Origin: Cristatella mucedo
Taxonomy: Eukaryota; Bryozoa; Phylactolaemata; Cristatellidae
NCBI GenBank assembly: GCA_009760855.2
Contig: WPIO01000005.1
Location: 6,786,001-6,850,000, forward strand
DNA length: 64,000 bases
Direction of reading: 5' to 3'
Shown one piece after another: positions 44,337-57,518 of the stretch. Each line of letters begins with the position of its first letter. Position 1 is the first letter of the stretch. The notes under the pieces were generated by a model that was not told the DNA's origin, did no database searches, and saw nothing but the letters and a program-made list of their open reading frames with translations. A program made the translations under genes and the position numbers.

Positions 44337-47329
44337 GTAGAGATGTCCTTGCTAAACCATGAGCGCTCAGTGGGCGGAGCGAGTAGAAAGCCAGACTTGG
44401 AGCCAGAGTGCCGTCCAAATCTCCTACAAACCGGAAGACTGTAGTAAGACTCAAGTAGTTAGGAAGCAAGACTCGCCGTCGAAACCAGGTTTAAGCCAGG
44501 CTGGCGCTGTACTGCTATGCCATCCTAATCTCCATATCAATCTTTTCAAAAACAATTATTTCTCATTTCAGTCAGCAACGGAATAACCAAATCATACTAG
44601 AAATACTAATCTGCATGCGAAGAAGTGCGTTCACAAATGGTTTCTTCTCATTTTCTCTCAAAATGGGGCAGGTATTACAAGGTAAAGCGCATTAGTCTGA
44701 ACAGTGCAGCGATATTTCCCGAGAGCTAGTTTAGGTGACTCTTCTTTTCCGCCCAAGTTGGGGCGTTAGAGTAGCCAAAAATGCTGACTGACGGGAAAAA
44801 CAAGGTCTTTTATCGTCTTCGCAAAAGAACTCATTTAGGGACAGCATTTTGGCAGGCAAATATTGGGCGCGCATTGCAAGAGTTCCAAGAGTCACGATTT
44901 CCGAGCATGCGCGCGCTCACAGGCTCAAAGAAACTATTGCAACTTGTGGGTGCGATGGATACGAGGCAGCGGGCGCGGTAGAGCTAAACTAGCAGGCGAT
45001 CGGTTCGTCAGGGCCTTAAAAGCGCAAGGCTAAAGGAACAGATTTGTTCCAGAGGAAAGTGTTTCTAGTAGACTTCAACTTACGACATGGCTTAAGCTGG
45101 GCAAATCAACCGTTCTGGAGGTCACGCCAGAAAGGCATACCTTTATCGGGAGAGCCCATTGTATGCCTTCGATTTCTAAAAAGCGAAAATTGTTCTTCCT
45201 GCAGTGAGCTTTAGACCTTGCCCATCATATCTTGGCTGAATCGTGAAGAGTTGCATAAACTGGTGAATCAATGGTCACAATTTTCAATGCTGAAGGAGAG
45301 CGTTCGCGGAGCAGCGTGAATGAAGCAATTATAAAGCGGACCACGACGACTGTCTACAGAAAACTGTACATTTTGGTGTTGGTGTGAGGATGTGGAGCAG
45401 CCAGTACTATTACTCGCTGTCGCGTTAAAGAAAATGTGAACCATCATAAATACCTATTGCTAATACTGTAAAATTATCATTTTTTTCAAATGTGATGGTC
45501 ATAAGAGGACTAGATCGTATATGGCAACAAGATGATATATAGCACGTAGCATCCATAGCACAACGAACTTTCGGCCGGCGAATTTTTCTGCAATTTTCCG
45601 GATCACGAGTATCTCTTCTTCAGCTAAACACGTCAGCTCAGGGTTGAGGCTCACTAGAGGCTTCGATGCTGGAGAGAAATTGCACCCAGATCGTGCGTGA
45701 TGATCGTGGCAGTATACCATTCCATGCACACAGTAAGTGATTAGAAATCATGCGGGAATCACATGCTATTAGCACCAATTCATTTTATAACTAATTGCTG
45801 AAGCACAAAAAGTGTACCTCTCACCATGACCTAATGCGAATGTGAAATAATGCGTTCTTATAGCAATGCATGATGCATTACCAGGGAAAGGTGCGAAACT
45901 TCTTTTTAATATTGTGTATCTCTTATACGTATGGCGGCACCCGCACAACCTCCGCATCAATTCTATCTCACCAATGATGCAAGATCAGCTGCTTGCACCC
46001 GATATTTTTGCACTCAATATCCCAGTCAGGTTATTAGGTGGGGATAACCAGAGAACCATTGTAAAGCCAACGATAACAGCACATCGCATTCTCACCTGCG
46101 ATTGTACTGACTGAAACCAGCTGTATGAGCTACAATCCAATGTTAATTGCTAGGTTCGCGGTGCATCTTACAGTAAGAATAACACCTGTTTACAATTGCA
46201 AATCTTGAGTAGCTGAGGCAGTGTGTTACTTACCGGTAGTAAGCCACCTCCTGGAGAGAATGTTAACATTTTATAATCGAGCGAGAGATCTTTAGCTGTG
46301 CTTGATAGGAGGGTAGGTAGTGCTTGGCAGCTAGAGCGAGACAGGATTTATTACACCTGATCAATATGACCTCTTTAACCTTATCATACCTCATCTCTAT
46401 AGCCTCTACGCCCGCAGCCTACTGAATTATCCTGACAGAAAATTGCTTGCATTGAAATGGCATATAGTTTGCTAGACATATTGCTATATACGATCCGGCC
46501 CATGCTTTGTTTAGCGAAGGATACAAGTTTCTCAGCAAAGCAAGATAAAAAAAAAACTTGCGACTTCTCAAGGCACAACTTAGGAGAATGCGCAGCTTCG
46601 CCGAAAACAAAACGCTGAGACCAGTGAGTGTTCTCAAGAAAATGTGTCTTTCACTTCACCATTGCCTAGCGCGACAGCCTTCCGCAGGACCTATCGTCAG
46701 GCTGGGTAGCGCTACGGAGCAACAAGCCGGTCGAACCAGCCTGACAGCTGGCGGCAGCTTTCGGTTGGCGGATGCCCCGCAGATGCTGCCAATGCATAAA
46801 TTTGAGCCGGACTGCCGAACCATCTGCCGAGAGCCATTGTCCGTCCGCCCTTCCATCGCTAGAAAGCCGGCGGCCGCTTGGGCAGTCTGAGCCCTCGCGG
46901 GGCCTTGGCTCAGTGCTCGCAGGCTGCTGAGTCATGTTCCCTCACACCTAGCTAAGTGGTTCTCAAAAAAGGAGCTTCAACCGCTTCAACTTTGCGGTTG
47001 CCTTGACCTGCAGCGGCGGGCGGGGGAGCGGCTGCTTGAGCTGCTGGCTGGAGCTGCTTCTCTTTCGATGCACACATGCCAACGGCGGAACTTTTCCTAA
47101 CTGCTAAGAAAGCACCCTTTAAAACTCAAAAACCTGTATGCTTTTAAATCTAAAGATTTTTCTCTTTTGGCGTAACGAAACTGGAAAACATTGTGTGCCG
47201 CTAAATAGGTGCATATTCGCCTTATTCAAAACCCAAAATAAGTTTCCTGAATGGCAATCGTTAACATTTTTGAAGACGCGCATTGATATCCCAGTTGGTA
47301 TGCAGTAAAAATAATTTTAACTATAGTAA
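44337..47329. other. No further gene recognised
   Basis: A GC-rich patch at 46560-46935 is open in several frames on both strands without any domain. The + frame at 44781-44981 (66 aa, basic) is likewise unassigned. Confidence 0.3.
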
Positions 47330-47980
47330 TAATATATTTTAGGGCTCTTTGATCAATTAATCTTTTTTTTTGGCCCTTTACATATGCTGGAGATGAAGCA
47401 TGTTGATTGGGAAATGAAAACATCCATAGTTTCAGTATGAATGACTATAACAGCGCCCAAAGAGTACTTTCTGTAAGGAACAGGTAGTGTGTAGCTCCTT
47501 TTCAAATATCAACTCTGAGAATTTTGTGATGCCAGTTTGGAGTGATTTCCGGGCTTGTTGAGCATGCTAACTGAAGGTATGGTCACAGAAAATTTGGAGT
47601 TTGTTTGAGGAACAGCTAAGTAGCTTGATTAAGAAGAGCAGACGGTACAGTGCAAAGCCTGATTAAGAAATATTTCAGATAGGGAAGTAGGGGTTAATGA
47701 ACGAGGGATCTAAAATTGAGAGACAAGGCCTGCAATTCGATATGCTGGTTAATGGAGATAGTTTAGGTCGGCGAGAAGTGGTTTGCTGTAACAGTTGTGA
47801 CTTAAATAATAGGCAAGTCTAGCGGCAGAGTTTTGCACCATCAATAAGCGCCTAATCGCACCGCCAGGAATACGTGCAAGCGATGGATTACAGAAGACTG
47901 GATAAGATGACACGATTTTCATGGATCAGCTTGGCTGAGGTATCCTTATGTAATCTGGCCAAACTTTTGCAGTGGCTCGA
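47330..47980 (-). pseudogene. LINE-A 3' fragment, old and decayed
   Basis: The + strand text gcgagaagtggtt, ggcagagttttgcaccat, taagcgcctaatcgca and gatggattacagaag parallels the LINE-A C-terminal region read in reverse at 26180-26300. Further left, near 47450, is a worn tail (agcgcccaaagag). No frame remains open. Confidence 0.6.
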
Positions 47981-49497
47981 AGCTGAAGGTCGGCAGACAT
48001 GGTTTGTGGAATTGGCGCGGAAATCTATCGAAAGATTGCTTTGGTATAAGCAATGCATCCAGGTTGAGTGCAGAAAAGCTACAGAAAAGTTTCTGGCCGA
48101 GCTCATTCTGTGATATAGGCTTTTCAATTTCAGAATAAACTAGTTTTCCTAGCTTGGAAAGTGTCGTCCCCTGCTTTGCTTCCGTTTCAGCTTAATGATT
48201 AACAACTCCGAGGTCTGTAGTTAGACTATAGCCCAACCTTTTCAGACCTGTGCCACAAAGTACTGCTGACCACGCCTCCTACTCGGATAGCAGCCGCTGG
48301 AGCGTTTCGAGTCTTAACAATGCACCTTTCTCAACCCCTTTCAATGTATTCAAAGCACCTATAGTGGCAAATGGCTTTTCTAATGCTGCCGCCATTGGCC
48401 CCGCTTGCCTCTCCTATTCAGCATTCGTCGACCCGGTGTGCCCCTTAGCCGTGCTGCTGACTTCCGTATCATTTAGTCGGCCATGGATACGTGCCTTAAC
48501 GGAGCTGCTTTTTAATACTTTGCTGCAGGATCGTAGCACATAGGGAGATCCAAAACTGAACTTTGGACTCTACTCGAGTAGCCTGAAAAAGCGGGAGAAA
48601 CTCGAACTTAATCAACCTGTCTGCCACTAAGGTAAATTCGGGTGAACGCTTATTGTGGTGCTGCTGGATGCTGCCGAGAAGCTTCAAACGCCTCGAGGAC
48701 TATATTGGCAGAGCTGAAGAACTAGCCAAGATCGTCGTCTTGGTGACGGCATTAGAGATACAATATTTCAGTCCATAAAACTCGTCAAATTCTTCTTTTT
48801 ATAGTGCCGCAATTCTCATCTTTAAAGTTTGCCAACACAGTCTAAGCGACGCTAGAGACCATACGTTAGTGCTCTCATCTCTCGTTCATCTCAGAGCGAA
48901 GGCCATGCGCTTTAGTAGTGACGTAATCTTGCCAGCTTCGAAAGCACTAGAAATATTTGTATAAGCGTAGTCAGGTGGTCATCGAGATATATTGAATGTT
49001 GAGCTGCCTATCTGTTGCTAGCAGTTGCAGTGTTTCAGATAATGTGTAATTGATGAGTACATGCTTATGGACTTCTAAATGCTTACAGCTTGAACCGCTT
49101 CGCCCTTCGACATTCTGCTACACGCCCATCGCCTTACCGACCCTTTTAGCTTAGCCCACTACTAGTGACATGCTTGAATCACTTCTCCCGTCGCTACGCT
49201 CTCACCTGCCCTCCGCCTTTCTGTGCCGAGCTTCCGAACCTAAGCTGGCCGCTGCTTTAGCCTCGCTGACTGCAGGCGACCTTACTATTAGGTACGCGAT
49301 AGTCTGCCTATTATCTTTGCACTACCTTCAGTCAAATACATTCCTGGTTGAGATTACTGCATCTATGTTTCGGGAATTCATTTCGCATGAGAAAACAACT
49401 AAAAAAAACATCTGGAAGCAGAAAGAGCGCTTTCGTAGTATTCCCAGTATTTCTCAAGCTGCCCTGTGTGCTTTCCCTCAAACTTTGCTGCGATGCA
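47981..49497. other. No gene called; two weak + frames
   Basis: Frame 48250-48543 (97 aa) follows a possible acceptor (accttttcag). Frame 49165-49291 (leucine-rich, SLLPSLRSHLPSAFLCRASE) ends at a possible donor (TTAG|GTACGC). Neither is recognised and they do not join convincingly. Confidence 0.25.
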
Positions 49498-50868
49498 CTT
49501 ATAATAATAATAATAATAATAATATTGCACTTGATAAAGCGCCCTCAGAGAACTTAATCTCTTTCTAGGCGCTTTACATTTGCTGCAAAGTGATACGCAA
49601 TAGAATAGTAAGTAAAATCATGCTTGAAAAACAAACAAAATGAATAACATGGTTAGGGGTTACATGCACTGGGTCAGCATGCAAATGTGGTTAGTGGCAG
49701 CATGAACAGTGTCAGCACGCATAAGCACATCGAGGACGAATCACAAGGACCCACTAAATGCTGTCCTAAATAGGTATGTTTTTAAGTTTCTTTTAAATGT
49801 GGTCAGGTCAGGGGATGTTCTGATGCAGGTCGGGAGGGAGTTCCAGGCTGTGGGAGCATACGAGCTAAATGCACGGTCTCCAAAGGATTTAAGGTTTGTA
49901 CGAGGTATTTCTAGACTGTTGGATTCCGAAAAGCGAGTGGTACGATGCTTTGCCTGATGGGGTAGTATATCTGAAAGATAGGCTGGAGCCATAGAATGAA
50001 GAGACCTAAAAGTGAGCGACAAAACCTTGAAGTCAATCCGTTGCTTGACTGGTAACCAGTGCAGGTCGGCGAGAAGTGGAGTAATGTGGCAACTGCGACG
50101 CTCACGACAGACAAGCCTAGCTGCAGAGTTTTTGCACCAGCTGCAATCGCCTGATCGCACATGCTGGTAGGCCAGTAAGCAGTGAGTTGCAGAAGTCGAG
50201 ACGAGATGTCACGAATGCATGGACCAACTTGGACGTGGTATCCTTATCTAAACAAGCCCTAATTTTAGCAATGTTATGAAGCTGAAAATAGGCGGATTTG
50301 ACTGTGGAGCTGATGTGGTCGTCTAACGAGAGGTCGCTTTGGAATATGACACCTAGATTTCGAGCTGATGCAACTGGAGATATGCTGGCAGAGCCAATTT
50401 TGAAAGTCAGCCTTTCCAATTTCTGAATAACACTAGGTTTGCCCATAACTAGTAAGTTAGTTTTATCATCGTTTAGTTTTAGAAAATTTGCTGCCATCCA
50501 TGATCGGATGTCATCAATGCATGCAGCAAGTGAGTTGAGAGAATTTGAGGTGCTCGAAGGCTGGGAGGGATCAAAGCAAAGGTACAACTGAGTGTCATCC
50601 GCATAGAAGTGAAAGCCTAGATTGTGCTTGGCAATCACATCAGCGAGAGGGAGAGTATAAACGGTGAAAAGGACCGGACCTAGCACAGAGCCCTGAGGTA
50701 CTCCATATTTTAGAGGTACTTCAGATGATCTTTGTCCATTCACGTCAACACTCTGGAGTCTCCCACTGAGATAGGACCTGAACCACTGCAGAGCAGTGCC
50801 AGTGATGCCCAGGCGAGATGAGAGGCGCTCTAGAAGTACTATGTGATCGATGGTATCAAAAGCTGCCG
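49498..50868 (-). pseudogene. LINE-A copy, 5'-truncated, young
   Basis: This is almost identical to 25621-26975. Frame 50743-50117 keeps YGVPQGSVLGPVLFTVYTLP, FHFYADDTQLYLCFD and the thumb. A single extra T (gagtttttgcacc instead of gagttttgcacc, near 50130) shifts into frame 50160-49741, which reaches the natural end. The tail is an ATA/AAT run (49499-49524) and the hairpin is intact. 5' truncation is at about 50868 (ctgccg|cttcaac), where it cuts into an older + strand LINE-A. Confidence 0.9.
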
Positions 50869-51195
50869 CTTCAACTTAGTCACCATCAGGCAGATCTAAG
50901 TCCCGGGAATTTTGGCCTTAGACACCGAACTCACTTTGCAGGTAACCCTTAATAATAGATGACATGACTATTGACGACAATCTTGACGACATGTTTGCTT
51001 TGCCTGAAACCTGGCTGGAATCAACCAATAGCCATACCATAATCGATGCCACTACGACAAGCTTTTCTTTCTGTCTTTCATACATCTAGATCGATCAAAA
51101 GGAGTCAGTCAAAAGTCTACGAGTCACCATAATCGCTCGTTCCTCCCTCAATTTCAAACCGTTTGCAGTCAGATCGAAGCAGTCTTTCGATTAGT
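50869..51195 (+). pseudogene. Older + strand LINE-A, left part (endonuclease)
   Basis: Codons for FNLVTIRQ, PLIIDDMTIDDNLDDMFALP, ETWLESTNSHTIIDATTTSF and SSLNFKPFAVRSKQSF parallel the LINE-A endonuclease (LVIRDLISENGIDLLTLTETWL; SKFNFKPFAVPSKQSFES). It stops at the serine/phenylalanine codons at 51192, where a - strand LINE-A tail begins. The continuation is found at about 53042. Confidence 0.75.
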
Positions 51196-51199
51196 AATA

Positions 51200-53041
51200 A
51201 CAATCATGCGTTTTTATAGCGCCCTCAGAAAACAGAATCTCTCTCTCTCCAAGCCCTTTACAGATGCTGCATAAAAAGTATTACTAAATGTTTGGTGATA
51301 ATATCCGCAAGCAGCAGGCGGCATAGTGTAAGCAGGTACGAAAGACGACATAAAGGACGAATCACAGAGACCCACCAAATGCAGCAATAAATAAGTGCGT
51401 TTTAAGCTTCATTTTTAAATGCCACTATGTCAAGAAAGGTTGTGACATGCGTCGATAGTGACTTCCCGGCTTTGAGAGCAAAGGAACTAAAAGCACGGTC
51501 TCCAGAAATGGTTTCGAGGTTCCGTTTTGAGGTATGGCTAAACGATTCGAGTCAGAACCGCGGGTTGAACGAGTTTTCACCTAATGGTGGGTAGTTCTAA
51601 TAGTTATGCTGGAGCCAGAGAACTAAGGGACCTACAAGTAAGTGATAGAACCTTGAAGTCGATGCGCTGCTTGATTGGGAGCTAGTGCAGATCGGCAAGA
51701 AGTGGTGTGATGTAGCAACTGCGACGCTCAGGACAGATCAGCCTAGCTGCAGAGTTGTTCACCAACTGTAAGCGCCTGATTGCACAGGATGGTAGACCAG
51801 AAAGCAGTGTGTTACAGAAGTCGACAAGGAATGTCACAAATGCATGGACCAATTTAGGGTCGGTATCCATGGCTAAGCAAGCCCAAACTTAAGCAAGGTT
51901 ATGTAGCTGAAAGTAGGCAGACTTGACTGTGGAGTTGATGTTTTCGTCTAATAATGGTCGCTTCGGAACAGGACTCTTAGATTTCGTGTAGATTTAACGG
52001 GAAATATGCTGGCATAGCCAATTTTAAGCTATAGCCTTTCCAAATTCTGAATCACACTTGATTTTTCCATAACTATTAAGTTGTTTATTTTTCATTCAAC
52101 TTAAGAAAGTTTGCTGCCATCCATGTGCAGATTTCATCAATACATGCAGCAAGAGTATGTAAAGAATGTGACATGCTCGAGAGCTGGTGAGGAATCGAAG
52201 CAAAGGTGCAATTGAATGTCGTCAGCAAAGAAGTGAAAGCCTAAATTGAGCTTGGCGATCACATCGGCAAGAGGGCAAGCATAAATTGCGAAAAGAAGCT
52301 GACCGAGCTCAGAGCCCTGAGGTACCCTATACTTAAGTGGTTTCTCGAATGATCTTTTTCCGTTCATAAAAATATTCTGAAGTCCCCTATTCAGATAGGA
52401 CCTGAAGCATTGCAATGCAGAGCTATCGATGGCCAGGCGAGATTCGAGACGCTCAAGGACTTTGTGATCAATAGTATCGAATGCTGCCGAAAGATCAAGC
52501 AGGACAAGCAGAGAGACTTTACCAAGTTGTGCATTCATTAGAAGGTCGTTACACTCCCTAAGCAATGCTGACTCTATTGTAATTAGCTTGAAATCCAGAC
52601 TGGAATTCACTTGCCAAGTTTGAAGTCTCAATATAAGAGTTCAATTGGTCTTCCACAATTCTATCTAGTGTCTTTGATAGGAATGGAAGGAGGGAAACTT
52701 ATCAGAAGCTGCTCAAGTCCTCTTGGTCTAGCGTTGATTTTTTTTTTAAGTGGCATGACTCCAGCCTTTTTGAACGGTGCTTGGACACCTGACCTGAGGC
52801 TAAGGACATATTTAGGATGTTAACAACGCATGGCAGCAGTAGATCTAAGCATCTTAGAAGTAGGACAGTGGGAATAGGGTCCACAGGACTAGTAGTCTTC
52901 TTTGACTAGAAGACAAATTTCAGGATAAGGTCACTTGTGGCGTCCTTGAATATAGACATCAAAGTAGTGCATGGAATCGATGGACATGAGTTTGTGTTGA
53001 TGTAATTGAGGGAAAGGAGTCCAGAGTGGATGCTGCAGCCC
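51200..53041 (-). pseudogene. - strand LINE-A inserted into the + strand LINE-A, decayed
   Basis: The 3' tail (atagcgccctcag, ctctctctccaagccctttac) is at 51215-51263. The body then reads back through the C-terminal domain, the thumb (62-aa frame 51870-51682), an RT frame 52631-52137 (SLLVLLDLSAAFDTIDHKVL; YRVPQGSELGQLLF; FHFFADDIQLHLCFD) and the linker to about 53040. YADD reads FADD here. Many stops are present, making it intermediate in age between its host copy and the 49.5-kb copy. Confidence 0.8.
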
Positions 53042-55400
53042 GATTCAGTTTTCGAGTCCCTTCGTCAACAAGTTGCCAATTCTTGCTGTCATCTATCGTC
53101 CCCAGGTATCACGTTATCCTTTTGTCAGATTTTTCAGATCTCATTTCCTTCCTATGTGCATGAAGCCTACTTTGCTCGTTCTGAGTGATTTTAAAATTAA
53201 TTTTGACGACTAAACTGATGTCTTAAATGCGAATGTTGTGCAACGACTTGGGCATTTTCTATTGTGGCTCAGGTGCATGACATCCCCCACACAGCAAGGG
53301 TCACATACTCGATCAAGTATCCTCTCACAATTGTCTGCTATCGTCCTCTAGTATTACATTTTCTGCACATCGGACCACTTTCAGATCCCATTGAGACTGC
53401 ATTGTGTGGCCTCCTTCATATCCTTCATATCATCCAGTGAATCGCTAAGCCTCTTTACAGTGATGCAGTCCACATGATAACAGCCTCTTTGTCCCTGCGG
53501 CTCAATCGCCCTTTTCAACCGATCCTCATTGATAGAATGCTACAACACGACACTAGCAGACGTCCAAGAACTTGGAGCTTGGACCTCTGACTAAGCACAC
53601 TGTGCTGCCTCACCAAGATGGACCATAGTTTATCTCAAACATTAAACTAGCTAGGTCTACTAAGCGAAAGCTTGAGAAAACATACAGAAGTTGAGGACTG
53701 ACTTTCCATCAACAGGCATACGGTAACTACTTTAGATCTTACCAATATATCCTAGCAAAGGTCGATTCTAGCATCTGTAATTGCCTTGTTGAATCAACGC
53801 GAACATCTAAACAAAAATGCTGATATCTACTAGCAACAATCTCCTTAACCGCTCCCATGTTGGCTTCTTACCAAGTGATCCTTGTGGGTATCTGGCTGAA
53901 TGCTTCTCTAGCTTCTCTGTCAGCAAGGTATGCATCATCAAAGAGTCCCTACTTGCAGAAACGGAAACAGTTCTGGACTCGTGTCCCTCAACAACTTCCT
54001 ATCAGGACTCCTCTCTCTCTCTTTTGTTTCCGTGGAGCACCTCCATAACAGTATTCAAGGCGGCCATAAGTGACCTCATCCTTAAAATTATCTCCCAGTC
54101 AATGGAGACTACCAGCTGCATAGAACCTAGTCCCACAGTCCTACTTCTGCGATGTATAGATCTGTTGCTGCCATACATAACTACTATAATACAAACGTCC
54201 TTAGCCTCAGGTCGTGTCCCTGCTCCTTGCAAAAAGGCTGCTGTTAGGCCTCTAATTAAGAAAGCAGGACTTAACCAAGAGGACTTGAGCAACGTCGACC
54301 CAGTCGGTCTTCTAAACCTCCTATTATAACAATATAATATTAATGCACTTGATAAATCCTATCTTAGACACTGGCAAGATTTGTGGCAGACCATCTGAAC
54401 TCTTACATTGAAACCTAAAACGTAGCAAATAGGTTTCAGTCTGGTTTTAGAGCTGGTCACCAAAAAAGAGTCAGCATTGCTTAGGGGCATACCGACTTAA
54501 TCAGGAATGCAGACTTAGTTAATGTCACTCTGCTTGTTTTGTTTGATCTTCCGGCATCATTGATACCCTTGATCACCAAGCCCTTCTCGGGGCCCTCTCA
54601 TCTCGCCTGGCATCACTAGCACAGCACTGCAAACGTTTAGGTCCTATCTCAGTGTGAGACTCGACAATATCTATGTAAGCAGACAAAGATTATCCAAGGA
54701 ACCACTAAAGTACGGGGTACCGCACGACTCTCTGCTTCGTTTGCTTCTTTTTACACTGACTAACCTCCCTCTCGCCAATGCTATCTCCGAGAGCAATCTA
54801 GGCTTTCACTTCTATGCAGATGCTGCACAGCTGTACCTCTGTTTTACGGCATATGTATCTCCTGCCGCATCTACACGAAATCTGGATCTCCAGTTCCAAA
54901 GTGACCTTCCGCTAGACGACCATATCAGCACCATAGTCGAGTCTGCCTACGCTACCACTACATCACATTGCTAAAAATCGGTCCCGCTTAGACAGGGATA
55001 CTACGTCCAAATTAGTCCATGCATTCACATTATCTCGTCTCGACTTCGGTAACTCACTGCTTGCTGGTATACAGGTTGGTGAAACCACGTGCCTACAGTT
55101 GGTGTAACACACTGGCGTTAGCTTTGTCGGTCGTGAGCGTCGCAGTTGCCACATTACACCATTTCTAGCCTACCTACACTGGCTACCAGTCAAGCAGGGA
55201 ATTGACTTCAAGGTTCTGCCACTCACTTTTAGGTCATTTCATTCTCTGGCTCCAGCCTAACAATCAGTAGCACTTCCCCACCTGGTTAGCCATCGTACCA
55301 CCTGCTTTTCTGACTTGAATCATTTAGCTGTTCTCTGTACAATATAGAATCATTTGGAGACCGTGCTATGAGTTAATTTGCTCCCAAAGCGTAGAATTCT
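53042..55400 (+). pseudogene. Older + strand LINE-A, right part (endonuclease end, linker, RT)
   Basis: It resumes with FES, NKLPILAVIYRPPG-like codons (53059-53105) exactly where the left part stopped. It continues through the linker, where frame 53817-54329 has NNLLNRSHVGFLPSDPCGYL, SPTVLLLRCIDLLLPYITTI and RPLIKKAGLNQEDLSN. The RT follows (FHFYADAAQLYLCF near 54805, YADD mutated to YADA) and ends near 55400 after GDRA. The 3' UTR and hairpin are missing. A 32-bp tail-only insertion lies at 54325-54356. Confidence 0.8.
54325..54356 (-). mobile_element. 32-bp tail-only LINE-A insertion with 6-bp target duplication
   Basis: Within the RT of the + strand LINE-A, the sequence tataacaatataatattaat + gcacttgataaa matches the outermost LINE-A 3' end in reverse. 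It is flanked by TCCTAT (54319-54324) and TCCTAT (54357-54362). Removing it and one flank restores continuity with other LINE-A copies. Confidence 0.7.
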
Positions 55401-55421
55401 GTTCGCAGTGGCGAATTACTA

Positions 55422-55431
55422 CCCCCCCCCC
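55422..55431. repeat. Poly-C run
   Basis: Ten consecutive C residues lie just downstream of the end of the LINE-A fragment. Confidence 0.9.
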
Positions 55432-56044
55432 GACCTGGCTGCGTGAGGCCTTGCCATTCTCTTGCCCCTTCAGCTGCCACGATGGCCGAGAATAAGTTGC
55501 TATGGTCACAACAGTACATTAGTACTTTCCACCAATTTACGAGTGCTGCTTGCAGTTGTCACTTCTTAATTATCCACACGACATCGCCCGCTGCCTGCGT
55601 CCCATCTAGAGCTGAACTGTTGTAATCAGACCCACGCCCCGTGTGTCCTTCGTCGATGGAATTAGGTGGGAATACAGTGCGACACGTCTGCGGCCTGAAA
55701 GCAGGATTTTCAGTTTGACTCGTACTCGAAAAGCCTCAAATACCCGAGGCAGCTAATCACGTTGGTACGCCATGCCCGGGGCGCGGGTGACCTTCGAAAG
55801 CGATGGATATTTTGGATACTAATATCGTTGGGAGTGGTATTCATGGACGCATAGCATCACGTCACTTTGCAAAGTTCAAAAACCGCTATTTATTTGCTAC
55901 CAAATCTGATCTAACCTGTTTGCTCTTCTACTAACTGTCATTAGTCTTGAAAAGATTGATTCCTCGTGGCAATCTTGAGAAGTTCCTCGATGTTTCTGTG
56001 CTCTGTAAACAAATCTATTTAGATTTTAACAGCCTCACTTGTAT
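55432..56044. other. No gene recognised
   Basis: Only short frames with no recognisable domain are seen. Confidence 0.4.
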
Positions 56045-56175
56045 AGCGGCGAAAGAGCCTAAATGGCTATCACCACCATTTACAGTAGGCAAAAAAGTAT
56101 CACCCACTGCAGGATTGAACCAACGATGTCGATCGTAAAGAGATAGCACCTTAACTCCAGTGGCTATCGTGACTC
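56045..56175 (-). repeat. SINE-B copy
   Basis: On the - strand an A box (tagccactggagttaaggtgct, from about 56168) and a B box (ggttcaatcc, 56121-56112) are followed by gtgggtgatac and gatagccatttaggctct. It is the best-preserved tRNA-like head of this family. Confidence 0.65.
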
Positions 56176-57518
56176 AAGCGCTCACCTCACTCAGCTGCTC
56201 ACCTGCCTGCTCTACGCATTTCACTAGTATTTATTGTGTGCACTCACCTTGATTCTCTTTGCAGCTCATTTTCATATGCTCACCGTGTGCTCACTATGAG
56301 CTACTTACAACTAAACTTGACGCCTTTCCAATTTGAATGATTCATGAGGCGACAAAGATTCACTTACTAATTTTTCAGCAGCAATTCATTTTTGCGGTCC
56401 CTGGTGGTGGACTTGTCTCTGCCATATGCAATGACTTGCATTGTATGGGCTTCAATTTCAACAGAGATACTGCCTTCTTAAAAGAGACTGTGAATCTAGG
56501 ACATCATGCCCACATATGCGTTGTATTCGAGCTCGAAGTAGCTAATTAGCTAAGCTCGCATACTAAAAAAAATCAGAAAGCTGCACTACATTGTAACCTT
56601 CGCAAATAGACGACACATGACCACTGAAACACGGAAGCTGCCAACTAAATTCGACTAAAAGCTTTTGAGATATATATAAGCAATCATCAGGCGGACGCTG
56701 AAACGGCCGTGAGCTAAATAAACCGGACTGAAGTTTATTTATTTGTCGTAACTCAACTGTAACGGCAAAGAACCGAATATGCAAAAATCTACTGCCGCGG
56801 GCGAAAAAAGCCAATGCCACGAAAAAGGCAGTCAGTTATGCTTCTGGAGTTGTCCTCGGCATTTGAGCTGATTTGAGCTCTAGGCCACGGAGCCGTTGGT
56901 ATATATCTTGGCTGCCGTTGAACCCCTGTAAGCCTCAGCTGCAGTCAAATAGATGTGTGTAGGCTACGGATATAGGCGCCCTGCGTCGCTGACCTGCAAT
57001 CCGATGCTGCTTGCTTACCTGCTCACGTCGGCTCTTCAACTATAAATTGCTAGCCGCGATACACGATTCAGGCTTAGCCGGTATTCGTCGCTCGTCAGTT
57101 GAGACTAACTAGAACGGCATCACAATTGTCGGCAAAACGTCACGAGACTTTCCGCAAACCAACATCGGACTAGGGGCAATAGGAAAAACTAGCTTGCTTT
57201 TTTCTTGATTCCTGCGCTTCCGGATCACTCATTTAATTGAAATCCAGGCATCTGGGGTGGTGCTCCGGTTGCCAGGCGCCCGTCAGCCTCCGCCCGAAGC
57301 CGAATGCATCAATACTTTGTAGCAGCGCCTCATCAATCATCCGCAAGGAGCCCCCCCCCCCCCCCCCACCCCACCCCACCCACCCACGTCGGCTACCGAC
57401 CCGGCTAATATTTATTGGAGCTCACACGAGGTTCCGCTTCGCTCGTTTGCCTGTTGCTCATATCTCTGGTCCCCAATGATCGCTTGTCACCTCGTCCAGG
57501 TGGATCTGCATACGCGGC
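56176..57518. other. Upstream region of the 57.5-kb exon; poly-C and CACCC tract
   Basis: A poly-C run (57351-57367) is followed by CCACCC units up to about 57388. A TATAAA lies near 57041, too far upstream to assign as promoter without transcript data. No ORF is recognised. Confidence 0.35.

Noticed and set aside
46558-46935. 110-aa + and 89-aa - ORFs in a GC-rich patch
   Set aside because: Both strands are open because of composition; no domain or splice evidence.
48246-49291. Possible two-exon gene (48250-48543 and 49165-49291)
   Set aside because: The peptides are unrecognised, the first frame reaches its stop without a good donor, and the pieces do not join in phase convincingly.
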